64,000 bases of DNA from NCBI GenBank assembly GCA_029891345.1, contig CM056993.1:109917800-109981799 (forward strand). The letters are read 5' to 3'. The notes under the pieces are model-generated. The model did no database searches. It was not told the DNA's origin and was given only the letters and a program-made list of their open reading frames with translations. The translations under genes and the position numbers were made by a program. This document shows positions 12,262-24,789 of the stretch, piece after piece (the stretch's first letter is position 1; the number at the start of each line of letters is the position of its first letter). This DNA comes from Dryococelus australis (lineage: Eukaryota; Arthropoda; Insecta; Phasmatodea; Phasmatidae).

Positions 12262-12618
12262 AGGCTGTTCACGGTAAAATGAGCACTTTTGAAAGCCCTG
12301 CTCAAGATCTAGTGTATACACGCTGTGTCTTCTTCCGCCTTATGTAAAATTAGGAAAATAAAAATTTTAAAAATCTACTCATTTTTAAACTTCTATGCAT
12401 TAAAAAAGCAGAAAGAGGAAAAAATTATTTATGTTTTCACAAGTAGTTACTTAACATTTTTTATTCGACGTTGAGATATAGAACTACTTTCCATTCCTCG
12501 TTACCAACTTTACTAGGCGCAGGTCACTCAGTGCACCGTTGAAATATATGCAGGCAGGACCAGTGACATTTTTCTAAGGTTGATTTAAAAAGTGCTCACT
12601 TTACCGTGAACAGGCTTT
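12262..12618 (+). mobile_element. Family A MITE, subfamily 1
   Basis: Good copy: GGCTGTTCACGGTAAAATGA at the left and GTGCTCACTTTACCGTGAAC at the right form the terminal inverted repeat. The interior is slightly shorter than in other copies. Confidence 0.85.
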
Positions 12619-12839
12619 ACCGAACAGCGTTGCTGTCAGAATAGCGCAAGCTTAGAGTGCATATATTTAAAGCCTTAAGATAATATTGTTTACTGCCGTT
12701 TTATGACACGGTGCACAATTTTAGATAAAACCGAGAAGATATTTTTTTTTCCCCGCTACTTTGCTTGCAATGAGAAAATTCGCTCGCTGCTGCAGATGAC
12801 ATCCCTGGACATTACACAGTTTTCTTTCATTAAAAGTCG

Positions 12840-13270
12840 TGCGAGGTAAGTTAATACCAGCGGCGCGCGGTCCCACGAACACAATTCGCAGTAATCTGCG
12901 GGAATAGAACTCTTGAGCGCTAATTCCTTGGCTTCGCTTCTTTCCAATAACGCCCAGGCGTGCTCGGCGCTCATTCCCCTCACGAAGTGCGCACCTCTAA
13001 TGAACTCGCCCTCCCTGCTCCCTCCCCTCCCCCCCCCCACCATTAGAGAGGCCCTGCGCCACCTGGATGAGCCACGCTTAGTCGCGTTAATACCCCCCCC
13101 CCCCCCCTCCCCCGGGCTGGGCGTGCGCGCCCGCCTCTAATGAGAATTCGCCGGTGCGCCACGCCCACCGGAATATTTACAAAAAACAGCGGGTTCGATC
13201 CTGAGTAGCTATTCGCCTTTGAAGGGGGAGGAGGGGAAGGGGGTTGCTCCAACTCTGCCCCCACATTTCT
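12840..13270. other. GC-rich, pyrimidine-biased island
   Basis: CpG- and C-rich block with C-runs near 13,030-13,038 and 13,086-13,103. ORFs on both strands are low-complexity (Pro/Gly rich) and unconvincing. No core promoter elements are obvious. Confidence 0.35.
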
Positions 13271-13407
13271 AGCCATGGCTTTATAGCATGAAGTACCATA
13301 CGGTTTGAGCTCCTAATTTAAAGAAAATGCACTTGTCCGTACATCAGTTTGGTTCTTGTCAACCAACCACTTTGTAAGGCTTGCATAATTTCCCAATTTT
13401 TTTGACG

Positions 13408-14050
13408 TCGATACGTCTTTAAATTTGCAACCATAGTGGGGGGCAATCCAGAAAGTCCGATGATAGCAAAATCGGGGGATACAGTTCGGCATTCCAGCTC
13501 CGAATCTATCGTCTGCATTAAAAATTAAATTACACCAATCGATTTCCAATGGATCAAATAATATATTACATTGAGTGAGGACTACGAGCATCTCACGCAC
13601 CGGGGTGGGGGAGGGGGCAATTTAGGTTCGTTTCGCCGCGTCTCATAACTTGCGCGTAGTATAACTTCTGACTAGGAGAAGCTACGACGCTCGTTTACAT
13701 TTCAGTCGACAGCTCTCGTCAAGATCAATCGATTGCGTGTATAAAAGTATTTGTGTGGCATGGTTATGGTGAAATTGTATACGTTTAATGTAAAAAATTA
13801 TGAAAACTTAACACAATTTCGGCTTATACTCGTCAAAAAGCCAAGTCGAAATACATAAATCGTATACGGTTGGAAAGAGCATCTCAAAAGCAATCCAGTG
13901 ATACCCATAAAACCCCATTCGATAGAGTGAAGCTGTGCCGGGAACGTAAAATAAACATCAAGGCGTACGAGCGCGTCAGCGTAGACGTATTCACGCATAA
14001 CAAACGGCCCATGTCCCCAACACAACCAAAACCAATTTTTTTTTTTTTTT
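13408..14050. repeat. Family C repeat (TATA box, poly-T end)
   Basis: One of three similar ~630-690-bp copies (also 19,053-19,739 and 43,096-43,722). It starts around ACGTCTTTAAATTTGCAACC, has a conserved GTTCGTTTCGCCGCGTCTCA block, an ATCGATTGCGTGTATAAAAG box (TATA), then AAAGCAATCCAGTGATACCC, and ends CCCCAACACAACC followed by a T-run. A frame of ~70-80 codons can be read in the right half of each copy but resembles nothing I recognise. Unclassified: a solo LTR, a Pol III-like unit ending in T's, or part of a larger transposon are all possible. Confidence 0.7.
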
Positions 14051-16150
14051 GCTTTATGTATGTCCTTCCACTTCTGGTGAAAACTAGCATCGTCTTTGAT
14101 CTAACAACTAGATGAAATGAGTGTGTATACACAAAAGTGTTAGAATTGCGTCATTTCCTATCGTCTTCACTTGCCGCCAATGCGAATATTACGTATCACA
14201 ATGAGTTAATTCATGGAAATACGGTGGCACTCTCAAGGTAATTTCTCTTCCCTGCCAGTCAGTTTCCACACCACGTCGTGTTTACCATCCCGTATAGTCT
14301 GCTTCATTGTTTATCAAGTTATGACTGGCAAAAACGACAGTCAACAAGGGGTTTTTATCTACCCGAATAAGTATTACATGTATGAATAGTCTAAGGGCAC
14401 GCTAAATGCAAAATATGTACTACGTACATTGTCATCTCTGCGCATTATTCACTGATCTAGCGTGGTTTAATATGGTATATACATAGGACTTCAGGCTGCG
14501 GCTCCTCACGTTTTATGACAGAACAATTAAATTAAATATAAAAAAAACCAATTTCTCTATTTCATTAAAAGTTTCTGCACCATAACATTTGCACCTAAAA
14601 GTCTTCCAGGGAAAGTCATCTTGGCCTTTTTTCAGGCGCAACAAAATAGTTTAAACTCAAAAAATCAAACGTTAAATTAAATTTCTTAGCAAACGTGAAA
14701 CACTTTGTAATTGCTATTCGTCAGTAAGGTTCAATAATAATTCAGTCGTATATATAAATAACGGCTGCATATCATTAGACACAGACGTAAGAGAGCTAAA
14801 AAGAAAAAAAACGCACGTGTCTTTGAAAATATCTGTCGTAGTCAGATGATAAGTATTTTAAATTGTACTTACTTCTGAGCTTAGCATGTGAAATAGACTT
14901 TTACAAGTCGTTCGAATACTTAATTCTTCGAATACTTTTAAAAGCTGTAAGTGCTTAATTTGTTGTCTTCTTTACAATTGTAAACAAGAAAGTCAGTACT
15001 GCTTTGATTTGTTATTTGCTTTTAGTTTGATTTTAGTCAGGGAAATTCTTATTTCACAACTTTTAACCTGCCGACAAGGCAAAATAATATACGAGAGCTA
15101 GGCATTTGTTTGCTAATTTCTCCATCAAATACGTTTACTGCAGCTGATTATCTGTAAGACGTTCTTAATTCTTTCACATTTTGTTTCCATCAGAAAATTT
15201 CATTACCGAAGTTTATTGTGACTGCGCTATGGTTATCTCAACGCTTAACCTACATCGCTCGTGTATTATTTCCATTATGGAAGAAAACTTTGTGAAAAAT
15301 AGTCGTAATTATCATGCAATTAAAAGCTTAATTGAAGTGTTTTTATTTTGGTTTACGCCTAAAATTATTTCAGTCAAGAGGGAAAAAAACTTACATATTA
15401 ATATAGTCTAAGTATCTTTCTCGTCCCTTTTTCTCCAACTATTAGCTCTGGGAGATGCCAAGGCTTAAGACAGCTATGCCAAACTCTGTGTTACCAGTAC
15501 GTATAAAGGTAAATATATTAGTAGTGACGAGAAGTGGGCGTCAGTAAATATGAATGCAGAACTTACTAATCATATGAAGACAGATTTATGCATTGCCATC
15601 TATGTCACTTTAGTAGTCGAACTAACTTTTGTTTAAATTTTCTTAAACAAACACAACAGGTATACACTTCAAAACATCGTGCTTGTTTTCATTAATATCC
15701 ATCTACTGCTTCTATCGGTTGACGTCACCGATTTGATAAGTAGTTCGTTTGCCTTGATAGCTAAGACACTCTCAGATTGTCATGAGCGCAGTTAAGCTGC
15801 TATTAAACATAGTCATTCTCGTATGTATATAAAACTAAAATGATCAAATATTGCTAATTGAAACACTACTCTTTAAATAAGAGTGCACGATTACTTTTCA
15901 GGATTCGCAGGCCTCATTTTTATAAGTTTTTATAGTTTACTTTTTCAAATACACAGAGGAAAGCAACAGCTTTTACCTCAGTTATGGTTGAAATAATTGT
16001 TAGTAAGCCATAAATCATCCCTTATTTATATTATGGTTACAATAAACTTATGCCATAGCTGAGCCAAATTGCCAAATGGCAGGCTCGGTGTACGCTGATA
16101 TTTCTAACTCGCGTCCAAATAGGAGCTCTTAAGTAATATTGCAACACGTT
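14051..16150. other. AT-rich non-coding stretch
   Basis: I see no gene, transposon end or structured repeat here. Confidence 0.45.
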
Positions 16151-16169
16151 TAATATTTTCACCACTGCC

Positions 16170-16785
16170 CGTGCTCTTTTGAAACTGACTGCTGGAGAGG
16201 AGAGTCCCTCTGCACTTTTAAGTATCGTTCGTGACAAGACCTCGCCTCGCGCCCCAGGAAGCAATACGATCACCCAACAGCCGGCAAATTACAGCGGTTG
16301 TAAACGCCGCAATGCCCGCTCGAACACCACCTCCGGTCCGCTCGCCGCAATGAAATGCGTTCAGCACACCACCCCCCACCCCCCTTCACAACCGGCTGGG
16401 CGCTTGAACCCCCGTTAACCTGCGGAAATAACCCGCCTTTTCAGAAAACAATCCAGCTCCATTATGAGAATCCCCGCGTGGCAGAAAATGCTCAGCGGGG
16501 ACCCAAATCCGCCGACAACCCCTCTAATAATGACGCTCACGCCCCCTTCTCGACCCCCCGCAACGCCTGGTGTGTGGGGGCATTTGACTTTCAGATGTGT
16601 ACGTTACCCGCACCCCCTCCCTCAACGTCCTGCTGCGGGCGGCAACACCCGGCTGCCAGGCGCTGTGCGCGGTTTCGACCACACCGTAAAGATAAGGTCG
16701 ACAGATTTTTCGCCTTCTGCGCATGTACGCGACACTGACCCATCCATCGCCAGTGCAACAGTCAACGTCACGTGGTAAACAGTGA
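16170..16785. other. GC-rich island ending in a repeat fragment
   Basis: Compositionally distinct C-rich, CpG-rich block. Its right end (16,690-16,785; TTCTGCGCATGTACGCGACA, then CACGTGGTAAACAGTGATTA) aligns by eye with the TIR element at 30,655-31,037 (reverse strand) and with 53,783-53,900, so part of the island is repeat-derived. Overlapping ORFs on both strands lack recognisable domains. Confidence 0.4.
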
Positions 16786-16807
16786 TTAACGGTTTTTTTT
16801 AAGTAGG

Positions 16808-16961
16808 GGGGGGGGGTCCCTTGAGAAAACCCACCAAACAGCGGCATCGTCCGGCACTGTTCCCACTTGCGAAAAAAATCCAGGAGAAACCCTGCCGTAG
16901 ATTGAACATGGTTCGCCTTGGTGGGAGGCGAGCAGACTAACCGCTCTGCCACCGCGGCCCC
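16808..16961 (-). repeat. tRNA-derived SINE, minus strand, 3'-truncated
   Basis: Reading the minus strand from 16,961: GGGGCCGCGGTGGCAGAGCG (A-box region), GCCTCCCACCAAGGCGAACC, then a B-box-like GTTCAATCTACGG and the TTCGCAAGTGGGA block. It stops in a G-rich run near 16,808 without the usual tail. Confidence 0.75.
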
Positions 16962-17015
16962 ATGAGTTTTTTTTATAAAGACCCATCCTTTAATAGGAAC
17001 GAAATAATATGACTG

Positions 17016-17437
17016 TAGGCTGTTCGTGGTAAAATGAGCACTTCTAAAAGCCCTGCTTAAGATCTACTTGTATGCCCGTTGTGTATTTTCTCGCACTATG
17101 TAAAATTAACATTGCCATGAGCCTCCTCACTTTATTCATGCTCGGTCAGATGAAACTGTGAAATTATTGGAAAATAAAACATTTTACTAATTTGGTCATT
17201 TTAGACTTCGATGCATTAATAAAAGCAGAAAGCGAAAGAAATAATTTAAGTTATCACAAATGGGTTATCTAACACTTTTTATTCGACGATAAGATATAGA
17301 ACTACTCTCCATAAATCGTTACCAACTTAACTGGGCGCATGTCCCTCAGTGCGCCCGTTAAAATATATGACGTTAGTAGCAGTTACTTTTTTTCTTAGGT
17401 TGATTTCAAAAGTGATCACTTTATCGTGAACAGCCTA
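17016..17437 (+). mobile_element. Family A MITE, subfamily 1
   Basis: Complete copy with GGCTGTTCGTGGTAAAATGA at the left and ATCACTTTATCGTGAACAGC at the right. TA is present at both borders. Confidence 0.85.
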
Positions 17438-17651
17438 TAACTTAAATATATTCTAGTTATGATGAAGATAGCTTAGAAGAAGTTTACAAACTCTCAAACC
17501 ACATACGTACATGAACAGTGTTGAGACATCAAGTCGTGTCCACGTTGTTTATGATAGTACTTACTACTGGCAGAAGAGCAGTCCAATGTCAGAACACGGA
17601 GAACGACTACTAGGCAACTCGCATGAGCACTCTACCCCATGTTCCCTCTAA

Positions 17652-18333
17652 AGCCCCTGTCGCACTGTCAAATTTTAGACTCCAACTATATTTGACAATA
17701 AATTTTAAAGACAAAATACGACCTTCAAATTTTTCCTTCCAACAAATGTTATCAAATTATCTTGAACGTGTTTGAAAATGTGATATTCTGTCAAATTTTT
17801 TTATTGGGATAATGTAATTTGAATTATTATTTTAAAATTATTTTAATAGTGAGATACGGTGTTTGTTTTACCATGCAGACTTTTACAGGGATAAATGTAA
17901 CGAATGTTGTAATTTATTTTTTCAACTTTACAAAATTTGAATTTTATTTATCGAATATGTTTCCTGCATGTTTCCTGCTCGTAATATTATGTGCAACATT
18001 CAATTAAAATAACATTCATGCCCAGACAGCTTCTGCATAAATTAGTTATCTTCATAAACTACTTCGTTTCCAGCAATTGTTAGTTATTTTTAAGTTTCTT
18101 GACATCCATTTTTGTCACGCACGATTCTGATTCGCTGAGACCGTCAAACATCAAATAAAATTTAGAACCGGTCCAATCTTCCCATGTTTGGTGAAAACTG
18201 AAGCCATCCAACTTTTTCAGACTAATATGGCTGTTGTTTATAACGTGTCGATGATGCCATAAGTGTCCAATTTTATCTGACCAAACTTATCGGAAGCAAT
18301 TTTACGGAGAAGTTTGACAGTGTGACAGGGGCT
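17652..18333. mobile_element. PIF/Harbinger-like MITE with TAA duplication
   Basis: About 680 bp, with ~24-bp terminal inverted repeats: left AGCCCCTGTCGCACTGTCAA; the right end, read in reverse, AGCCCCTGTCACACTGTCAA. Both ends are immediately flanked by TAA (17,649-17,651 and 18,334-18,336), the 3-bp TWA target duplication typical of PIF/Harbinger. The interior is AT-rich with no transposase, so it is non-autonomous. Confidence 0.75.
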
Positions 18334-18339
18334 TAAGGT

Positions 18340-19050
18340 CTGGACAGAGGCGCTGGATACATGTGTGTTCTTTAGTCTGGAATCTTGTCATACCATTACT
18401 CTTTGTCCTTATATATTGCCTAAGTCTTCAGAGTCCTGATTCGTTTCCTGTTTACTTGCCGACCGCCTCCTGGAGCACAGAGTTCCTCTGCTGCCGTGCA
18501 CGAAAAAGAATCTGCTACAACGAGCCGGCGCTTCAGCCCGCCAACTCTGCGAAAACTTTTCCCATCTTTCGGCATGTCCAGTTCAACCATAGATAATTTT
18601 ATCATTCTAATAAACTAAGATTTCTTTTATATTTTAATAAAATAAGACATCGGTGAACTGAATCCTGGTAAGGATAGAAATTGCGAAGAGGCCCGAATTT
18701 TGCACCTTGCCTTACAGCGATTCAATTATGGAGAACTTTTCATTTCCGAACCAACTTCAAACCCAGTTTATCTCTACGGATGTATTTAAATTTAATCAAT
18801 ATTTGTAAACGAATACAGCATCGTTCTACCCCACAATGGCTAACCGCTGAAGATGGGGTCCAATTATTTATTTCCTGACATGTTTTGCTACTATGAGCCA
18901 GTGTGACTGTTGGTGCCGTATCGGCACTGCCGACTGTACTGTTCTCTGGAATGCTGCTAGCTATAATGAATATAGTTTCCCTGCTTCTGAATCTAGTTAC
19001 TTTCGCTCTCATTAGGTGGCAGAGCGATCGCCACTTTCCTTCTTTTTTTT
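18340..19050. other. Unassigned sequence
   Basis: Moderate GC with short ORFs on both strands (for example 18,363-18,596 plus and 18,740-19,093 minus). None shows a recognisable domain or good coding context. Confidence 0.35.
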
Positions 19051-19052
19051 TA

Positions 19053-19687
19053 CGTGAATACGTCTTTAAATTTGCAACCATAGTGGGAGGCAATCCTTAA
19101 AATGCGATGATAACAAAATGGGGAGATGCAATTTGGTATTGCAGCTCCGAATCTATCTTCTACATTCAAAATTAAATTACACCTCTGGATTGCCGAAGTA
19201 TCAAAGAATATGTTACGTTGAGTAAGGACTGCGAAGAATCGCGCTCGAGTAAAGGGTTTGGGGGGGGGGGTAAGGCGCAATTTTGAGTTCGTTTCGCCGC
19301 GTCTCACAACTTCCGCGTAGTATATCTTTTGACTAGGAAAAGTTACGACGCTCGTTTAGGTTTCAATCGACATCTCTCGTCAGGATCAATCGATTGCGTA
19401 TATAAAAGCATTCGTGTGCTGTGGTTATGGTGAAATTGAATACGTTTAATGTAAAAAATTAAGAAAACTTAACGTAATTTCCGCCTGTACTTGTCAAAAA
19501 GCCAAGCCGAAATTCAGAAATCGTATACGGTTGGAAAGAGCATCTCAGAAGCAATCCAGTGATACCCATAAAACCCCATATGATTGGATGAAGCGGTGCC
19601 AGGAACGAAAAATAAACATAAAGGCATCCAAACGCGTCAACGTAGGCGTATTCACGCAAAACAAATGGCCGTGTCCCCAACACAGCC

Positions 19688-19739
<52 letters not shown>
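19053..19739. repeat. Family C repeat with 48-bp poly-T end
   Basis: Copy of the repeat at 13.4 kb. It has the TTTAAATTTGCAACCATAGT start, a G-run near 19,257-19,270, GTATATAAAAGCATTCGTGT as the TATA box, the AAGCAATCCAGTGATACCC block and CCCCAACACAGCC directly before a T-run (19,692-19,739). Confidence 0.75.
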
Positions 19740-21025
19740 CACGACTAGGGACAATAACGGCCCTATATTCATTTACGAATAGCCACTTGTTTTGTAACGG
19801 TTTGATTTCGCCTCGGTTACGAAATTGCCTAATTTCTTCCTCGTCATTTTTGGAAACAGATTTCTTTGTTAATTTATATTTTTTCAAACACGTTTGCAAA
19901 ATACTGAGACGGTAAACACTTTGTTAACGAATATCCACACGTGTGCTTCTTAAAGAAACCGAGAGGTTGCGGGTCCAAATCCTCCATTCAGCGTCCAATT
20001 TGGCGTCTCTAAATTAACATTCTCGATTTTCTCTGCGATAAAGCAAGTTATTTCTGGGATTTTATCGTGTTGTAAATACAGTATTGTTTGTTTTTTTTGA
20101 AGTCTTGTCAAGAACAGAATATATTCCATGCGTACTTGAAGGCTTATAAAAATGCAATCTTACTTTTGTTTATTATTTATTTATTTATTTATTTTAGTTG
20201 ATACAGTCATTTCCTGTTAGTATTGTTAGTAATTTTAAGTTCGAAATATTCTCTCTCCAATCATTAAATTGCTGTAATAAACACAGCACTTCTGAGTTGT
20301 TCTGCTGGAGTAAGAATTTTGTGCACGGTTATAAAGAAAAGAGTGAGAACTGAAAAGTTTAAAATAGAAGATGTTTCCTCAGAAAAACCACGTTGACATA
20401 TTCATAAAGGTTAGCTAACGCTGTGAGCTCGAAATGATTCTACATTTCTTTCTATTTATTAGACAGGCAAGGAAAAATATGAAAAGTTTTATATGTGGGG
20501 GTATAAATACACTTCAGAATTAGGACCACCTGACTTGTAAAACACTTTAATTCACATTTAATTTGCTCTTACAGTGAATCACTGGTTATCGCATTGATCT
20601 CTAGAATGAAATCTCTGTGAAGGTGAATATTGTTAGATATTGCTTATAGGCTACATGACGTCGCTTTGGTGGCAAATAATAACTCCTTAGTAACAGTCGT
20701 TTAAGCTAGTGTTAAAATAGATCCTGCTTAAACTAGAATGAGCTAGACTTATTCTACATGTGGACTTCCAACTATATGAGTTTCAAGCAGATCGACAATT
20801 TCTACCGCCATAGATAATTGACTCGCATATCTAATTAAGGAAAATGTAATACAGCTGCACCATAGGTAAGTTCCATTTCCTTTGTATTTAACGGACCACC
20901 TTCTCACGTTTCTGTTTGACATTTTCTACATAAATACTAGGTACTTCACTTCTACCTACTATTATTTCTGTGAAACTCTGGTAATATATATATTTGTGTG
21001 TGTGTGTGTGTGTGTGAAACTCTGA

Positions 21026-21094
<69 letters not shown>

Positions 21095-21376
21095 GCTTTA
21101 TATGTTTGATAGTATGCAATTAATTTATACGTAATTTTTCATTAATGTCTAAATTATTCAGTATCAGTATCATTGGAGAGATGAAAATTCCAGGCCCTGG
21201 GCGATTGGACGTTGACGGTATAGTTCTTCCGGAACGACTTGGTTAGACATACGATACTCTTTAGGCGCCTACCCACGTGAGGCGCGAAGAGAGATGCACA
21301 CATTTATGAACCCGCTTTCTGTTTGTAAACTATTCAAAATTCTAACGTACGTTCTAGGGTTACAAATAGTGTTGTT
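19740..21376. other. AT-rich non-coding stretch with microsatellites
   Basis: No gene seen. It includes an (ATTT)n patch near 20,175-20,195 and the TG/TA tract listed next. Confidence 0.5.
20995..21092. repeat. Compound (TG)n-(TA)n microsatellite
   Basis: TG array (20,995-21,016), a short spacer, then a ~63-bp TA array (21,030-21,092). GTGAAACTCTG occurs on both sides of the TG array, suggesting a small duplication. Confidence 0.9.
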
Positions 21377-21785
21377 AAAGGCTGTTCACGATAAAGTGAG
21401 CACTTTTGAAATCAACCTTGGAAAGAAGTCACTGTTCCTGCCTGCATATATTTCAACGGGCGCCCTGAGTAACATGCGGCAAGTAGAGTTGGTAACGATG
21501 GATGAGAAGTAGTACCGTATCTTAACTAGAATAAAGTGTTAGGTAGCCATTTGTGATAACTTAAATTATTTCTTTCATTTTCAGTTTTTTTTAGATGCAT
21601 TAAAGTGTAAAAATGAGCATATTTGTTAACATAAATGTTTACATTTCTATAATCTCACAGTTTCACTTGACCGGCGTATGAATAAAATAACGAGGTTCAT
21701 GACAACGCAGAAGAATACATAACATGCATACAAACAGATCTAAAGCAGGGCTTTCAAAAGTGCTCATTTTACCTCGAATAGCCTA
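21377..21785 (-). mobile_element. Family A MITE, subfamily 1
   Basis: Complete reverse-oriented copy from GGCTGTTCACGATAAAGTGA to CTTTCAAAAGTGCTCATTTT ... AATAGCCTA, with TA at both borders. Confidence 0.85.
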
Positions 21786-22317
21786 TACGTATATACGTGT
21801 AGCATATATAATTTTCTTAAGTTGGAATTTTTGTATCAAGAGCGAAAATTGTAGTTTTTGTTTGTGATAAATTATTAACACATAAATATTTTCATGGAGA
21901 AAATTTAATATTTCTGAAGATGTAAAGCGTACAGTTATTTGAATTATTGAACAATACAATAACGTCGCTGCTTTAATTCCCGTGACTTCTCGCTGCAGAA
22001 CTGCAGGATAGTGGCGAAGAGGTACTTGTTACGCACGCCAACGTCGCACTTAGTGCTTTATTGCTTCAGTGCCTAAAACATAGAAAGCAGCTCCATACGG
22101 ACGGGGCCCTCACTAAACAAAGGCGAACGTCATATAGTGTTACTATTTCGGGCACAGAGTAGATAAGTACACAGAGAAGAAATGTCGTGGAGGTTGCCTA
22201 TTTGCTGGTCTGCAGGCTGGGAAGTGAGTTACCAGACGCTGACTGGCGAACGGAGTTCCAACACGTCGCTGACGGCTGAAGTTCGCATTTTCACATCCGT
22301 GTTGTTCTTGCCTACTC

Positions 22318-22587
22318 GGGGCCGCGGTGGTGTAGTGGGTAGATTACCCGCCTCCCATCAAGGCGAACCGGGTTCGATTCTCGGCGGGGTCGCCCCCCGG
22401 ATTTTCGCATATGGGAATCGTGCCGAATGATGCCGCTGCCTCGCGGGGGTTTTCTCGGGGATCTCCCGTTTCCCACGCCGTTGCATATCGGCGCTGCTCC
22501 ATACTTCACCTCGCTTCACCACCATCGGCTCCCAATACCTCGATTTTAAGAGCCGCTCAAATCTCTTCACTCACATTCACTCACTTT
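22318..22587 (+). repeat. tRNA-derived SINE, most complete copy
   Basis: Head GGGGCCGCGGTGGTGTAGTG (A-box region), GCCTCCCATCAAGGCGAACC, B box GGTTCGATTCTCGG, body TTTTCGCATATGGGAATCGT and TTTTCTCGGGGATCTCCCGT, then a GCTGCTCCATACTTCACCTC block and the tail CGATTTTAAGAGCCGCTCAA with TCACTCACATTCACTCAC. Internal Pol III promoter boxes are inferred from the A/B-box spacing. It is not a functional tRNA gene because no cloverleaf closes around the boxes. Confidence 0.85.
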
Positions 22588-22589
22588 GT

Positions 22590-23025
22590 AGTTCGGGCGA
22601 TGAGAGCTTGCGCAGCCTCCGCACAGTGTTTCTCTGCAAATCCGACTTGTTTCACGTCTCACCCTCCCGAGACACTTGATACCCATACCCCCTCCTGCCA
22701 GCCTCCCTCCCCTTCCCCCCAGAGGGTGATATACTGCAGTTTAAATAACAATCGCAACGCGCTTGTGTTCCGCTCCCCCGCCGCGGGACACCACCGAGAT
22801 ATTGTTTTCTTGATTATACGAGCAGGCAGGGGCGCCGACTCCTGACTCCTTGCCCCCTCCACGACCCGGCGCTGTTTTAAACTTCAGACCCATCATGCCT
22901 TCCCCTCTCTCGGCGCTCCGGAGAAAGGTTTTAAGGTCCTGTCTCCGCTCGCGCTTCCCAGCCCGAGGTGAGAAGCGTGCAAGCGCCCAGCCACCCTTTC
23001 TCAAGGAGCGTCGTCCGTGCAACAA
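22590..23025. other. GC-rich island
   Basis: C-rich block directly after the SINE (CCTCCCTCCCCTTCCCCCCA). Open on both strands but low in complexity, with no recognisable domain. Confidence 0.35.
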
Positions 23026-23911
23026 ATAATGTCATTTCTTATTTATTTAATTTTGAATATTGGTTTACACGTATCCAGATATTTATCATGTTATATTACT
23101 CATTGAAAAATAACGGCAATGGAAGGTAACACTGTCTTTAAATAGTATCTTCTAATTAAGTTTCATAGTCGTTGTAAGCACTACAAACTTTTTTATTCAC
23201 TTCTGATGATAGGGTTCCTAATTCTCCAAATCTTTGGACATTTTATATACACGGTTTTAAAAGTTTGCCCAGAACATTAATTGCCATTAAATAACAACGC
23301 TTCAAATGTAAATACACTGAAAGCCATTTCACCTTCAAAATGTATTTTTAAAATATAATATTTTGACTGGACACCGATTTTACTGTCCTTGGCACGTTGT
23401 TCATCACATTTTTTTAGTCATCAATTTAAATTTCGTACATTTGCTCGGCACTGTGTAAAATAGCAGTGCGTTGACCTAGACAGCATATCTATAAGTGTGT
23501 AAATGTTTCTCAGTGCCCAATTCACGAAAACCCGTAATACAAATCCTTCAAGAATAATCATGCAGTAGTAATATAGGTTTATAGATTGTATTTGTCACAA
23601 CTGGAAACATATAAAAATATTTTTACTATCTGCAATTCAACGTAGACTAACAACAAAGAAAGCAAAATTGAATGAGCGTTCTTTAATATATTTGTTTTTA
23701 ATTTTCGTTGTGAAATAAGGGCGGGTCGCCTTCTCTGGCTTGAATTTTGCAGCCCAATTTTCTTTTGTTCGTACGATATAACTGTGTAGCTTTTAATTCA
23801 GATGGCATCTTAATGCTAAAGTTAGTTTACAAGTGTATGCGTCACCCTCAGTGATCACGGCGCGTCATGACGTAGTGGTCAGACTACTGTGGAAGACGTA
23901 CTAAAGAGACG

Positions 23912-24303
23912 ATTATATTCTATTCGCAGTATCTCACGCTTTTCGAATCAAACCTTTGTATGACGTGTTCGGTATTTTCATAAATACGCCATGTACCTAT
24001 TGCAGGCGTTTTATACTTCTATTAACGTAAAAGTATCTTGTTTTTTTATTAAATTGTGATTTTAGTTATAATTTTATCTATAAACTATAATAATTAATTT
24101 GTAACTATAAATTGCTAAAAAAAAAAGAGAAAATATTTGTTTTGGTAATGCTAAGTGAGAAATAGTTCTCATGCGGGAATACGGTGCGTTGTCCCTTCGA
24201 TGTAGTTTTCGATACTTGGCGAAACTTTTGTTTGCATGAGGCGGAGGAATAACTTGAAAGTAGCACCTGAGCAGGATTTCAGAAAAAGTAGGAAGTAACC
24301 GTG
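23912..24303 (-). mobile_element. Family B MITE
   Basis: Reverse-oriented copy. It starts ATTCTATTCGCAGTATCTCA and ends with TGCATGAGGCGGAGGAATAA, AGCAGGATTTCAGAAAAAGT and GGAAGTAACCGTG. It directly abuts the GC-rich island on its right. Confidence 0.75.
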
Positions 24304-24309
24304 CGAACG

Positions 24310-24787
24310 AGCTGTACCACACATGGCCGGCTCTTGCCCTCCGACGGCGGCATAATGTGATGGGGCCAAGATGAAGTCTGCCCTCCCCGGGGTGAAGAAA
24401 CACCGGCTTCCCTGGACCAGGGGGGAGGAGGAGAGGGGCGGAGGAAGGAAGACGTCTCTCCGGGTGACGTCACCGGCTTCCGCCAATAGCGAGCTCGCGC
24501 CCGCTTGCTCCCAGGTCGGCGCAGGGAGACGAGGGGGTGCGTGTCTGCGTGCGCGCGCGACGGAAGGATGCGCGCCCCTGTAAGCGGATGCCGTTGTTAT
24601 GAGGAAAGTTTTTTAGTGGGTTCGGGTTTGCAAATGGCGGCCGGGAGGAATATAAATTACACCTCCATACCCTTTCTCCGCCTCTTCTGGCGTTTGCCAC
24701 CCTTTTCTCGTTCCCTGCCCCCCGGGGGTCTTATTAATGCGCACGGGAAATAAGAAGGCTGGAAATTAAGCTCCCCGCCATTTTATG
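24310..24787. promoter_or_regulatory. CpG-rich island with CRE and YY1/Pho sites
   Basis: About 480 bp of GC- and CpG-rich DNA. Visible motifs are a perfect palindromic CRE TGACGTCA (24,465-24,472), a CCAAT box (about 24,483), a YY1/Pleiohomeotic-type AAATGGCGGC (24,632-24,641), a TATAAAT (about 24,649) and a second, oppositely oriented CCGCCATTTTATG (about 24,775-24,787). Clustering in a CpG-rich block suggests a promoter or distal regulatory element, but no convincing exon starts here. Motif density in GC-rich DNA can be coincidental. Confidence 0.4.
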
Positions 24788-24789
24788 TT

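Noticed and set aside
16355..16952. Overlapping 100-142-codon ORFs on both strands
   Set aside because: GC-rich DNA has few stops; no domain is recognised and part is SINE.
19459..19899. 146-codon minus ORF with a Lys run
   Set aside because: It reads through the poly-T end of a family C repeat.
22318..22400. Functional tRNA genes at SINE heads
   Set aside because: A and B boxes are present but no closed cloverleaf or anticodon arm can be formed, and the sequence continues into the SINE body; several copies exist.
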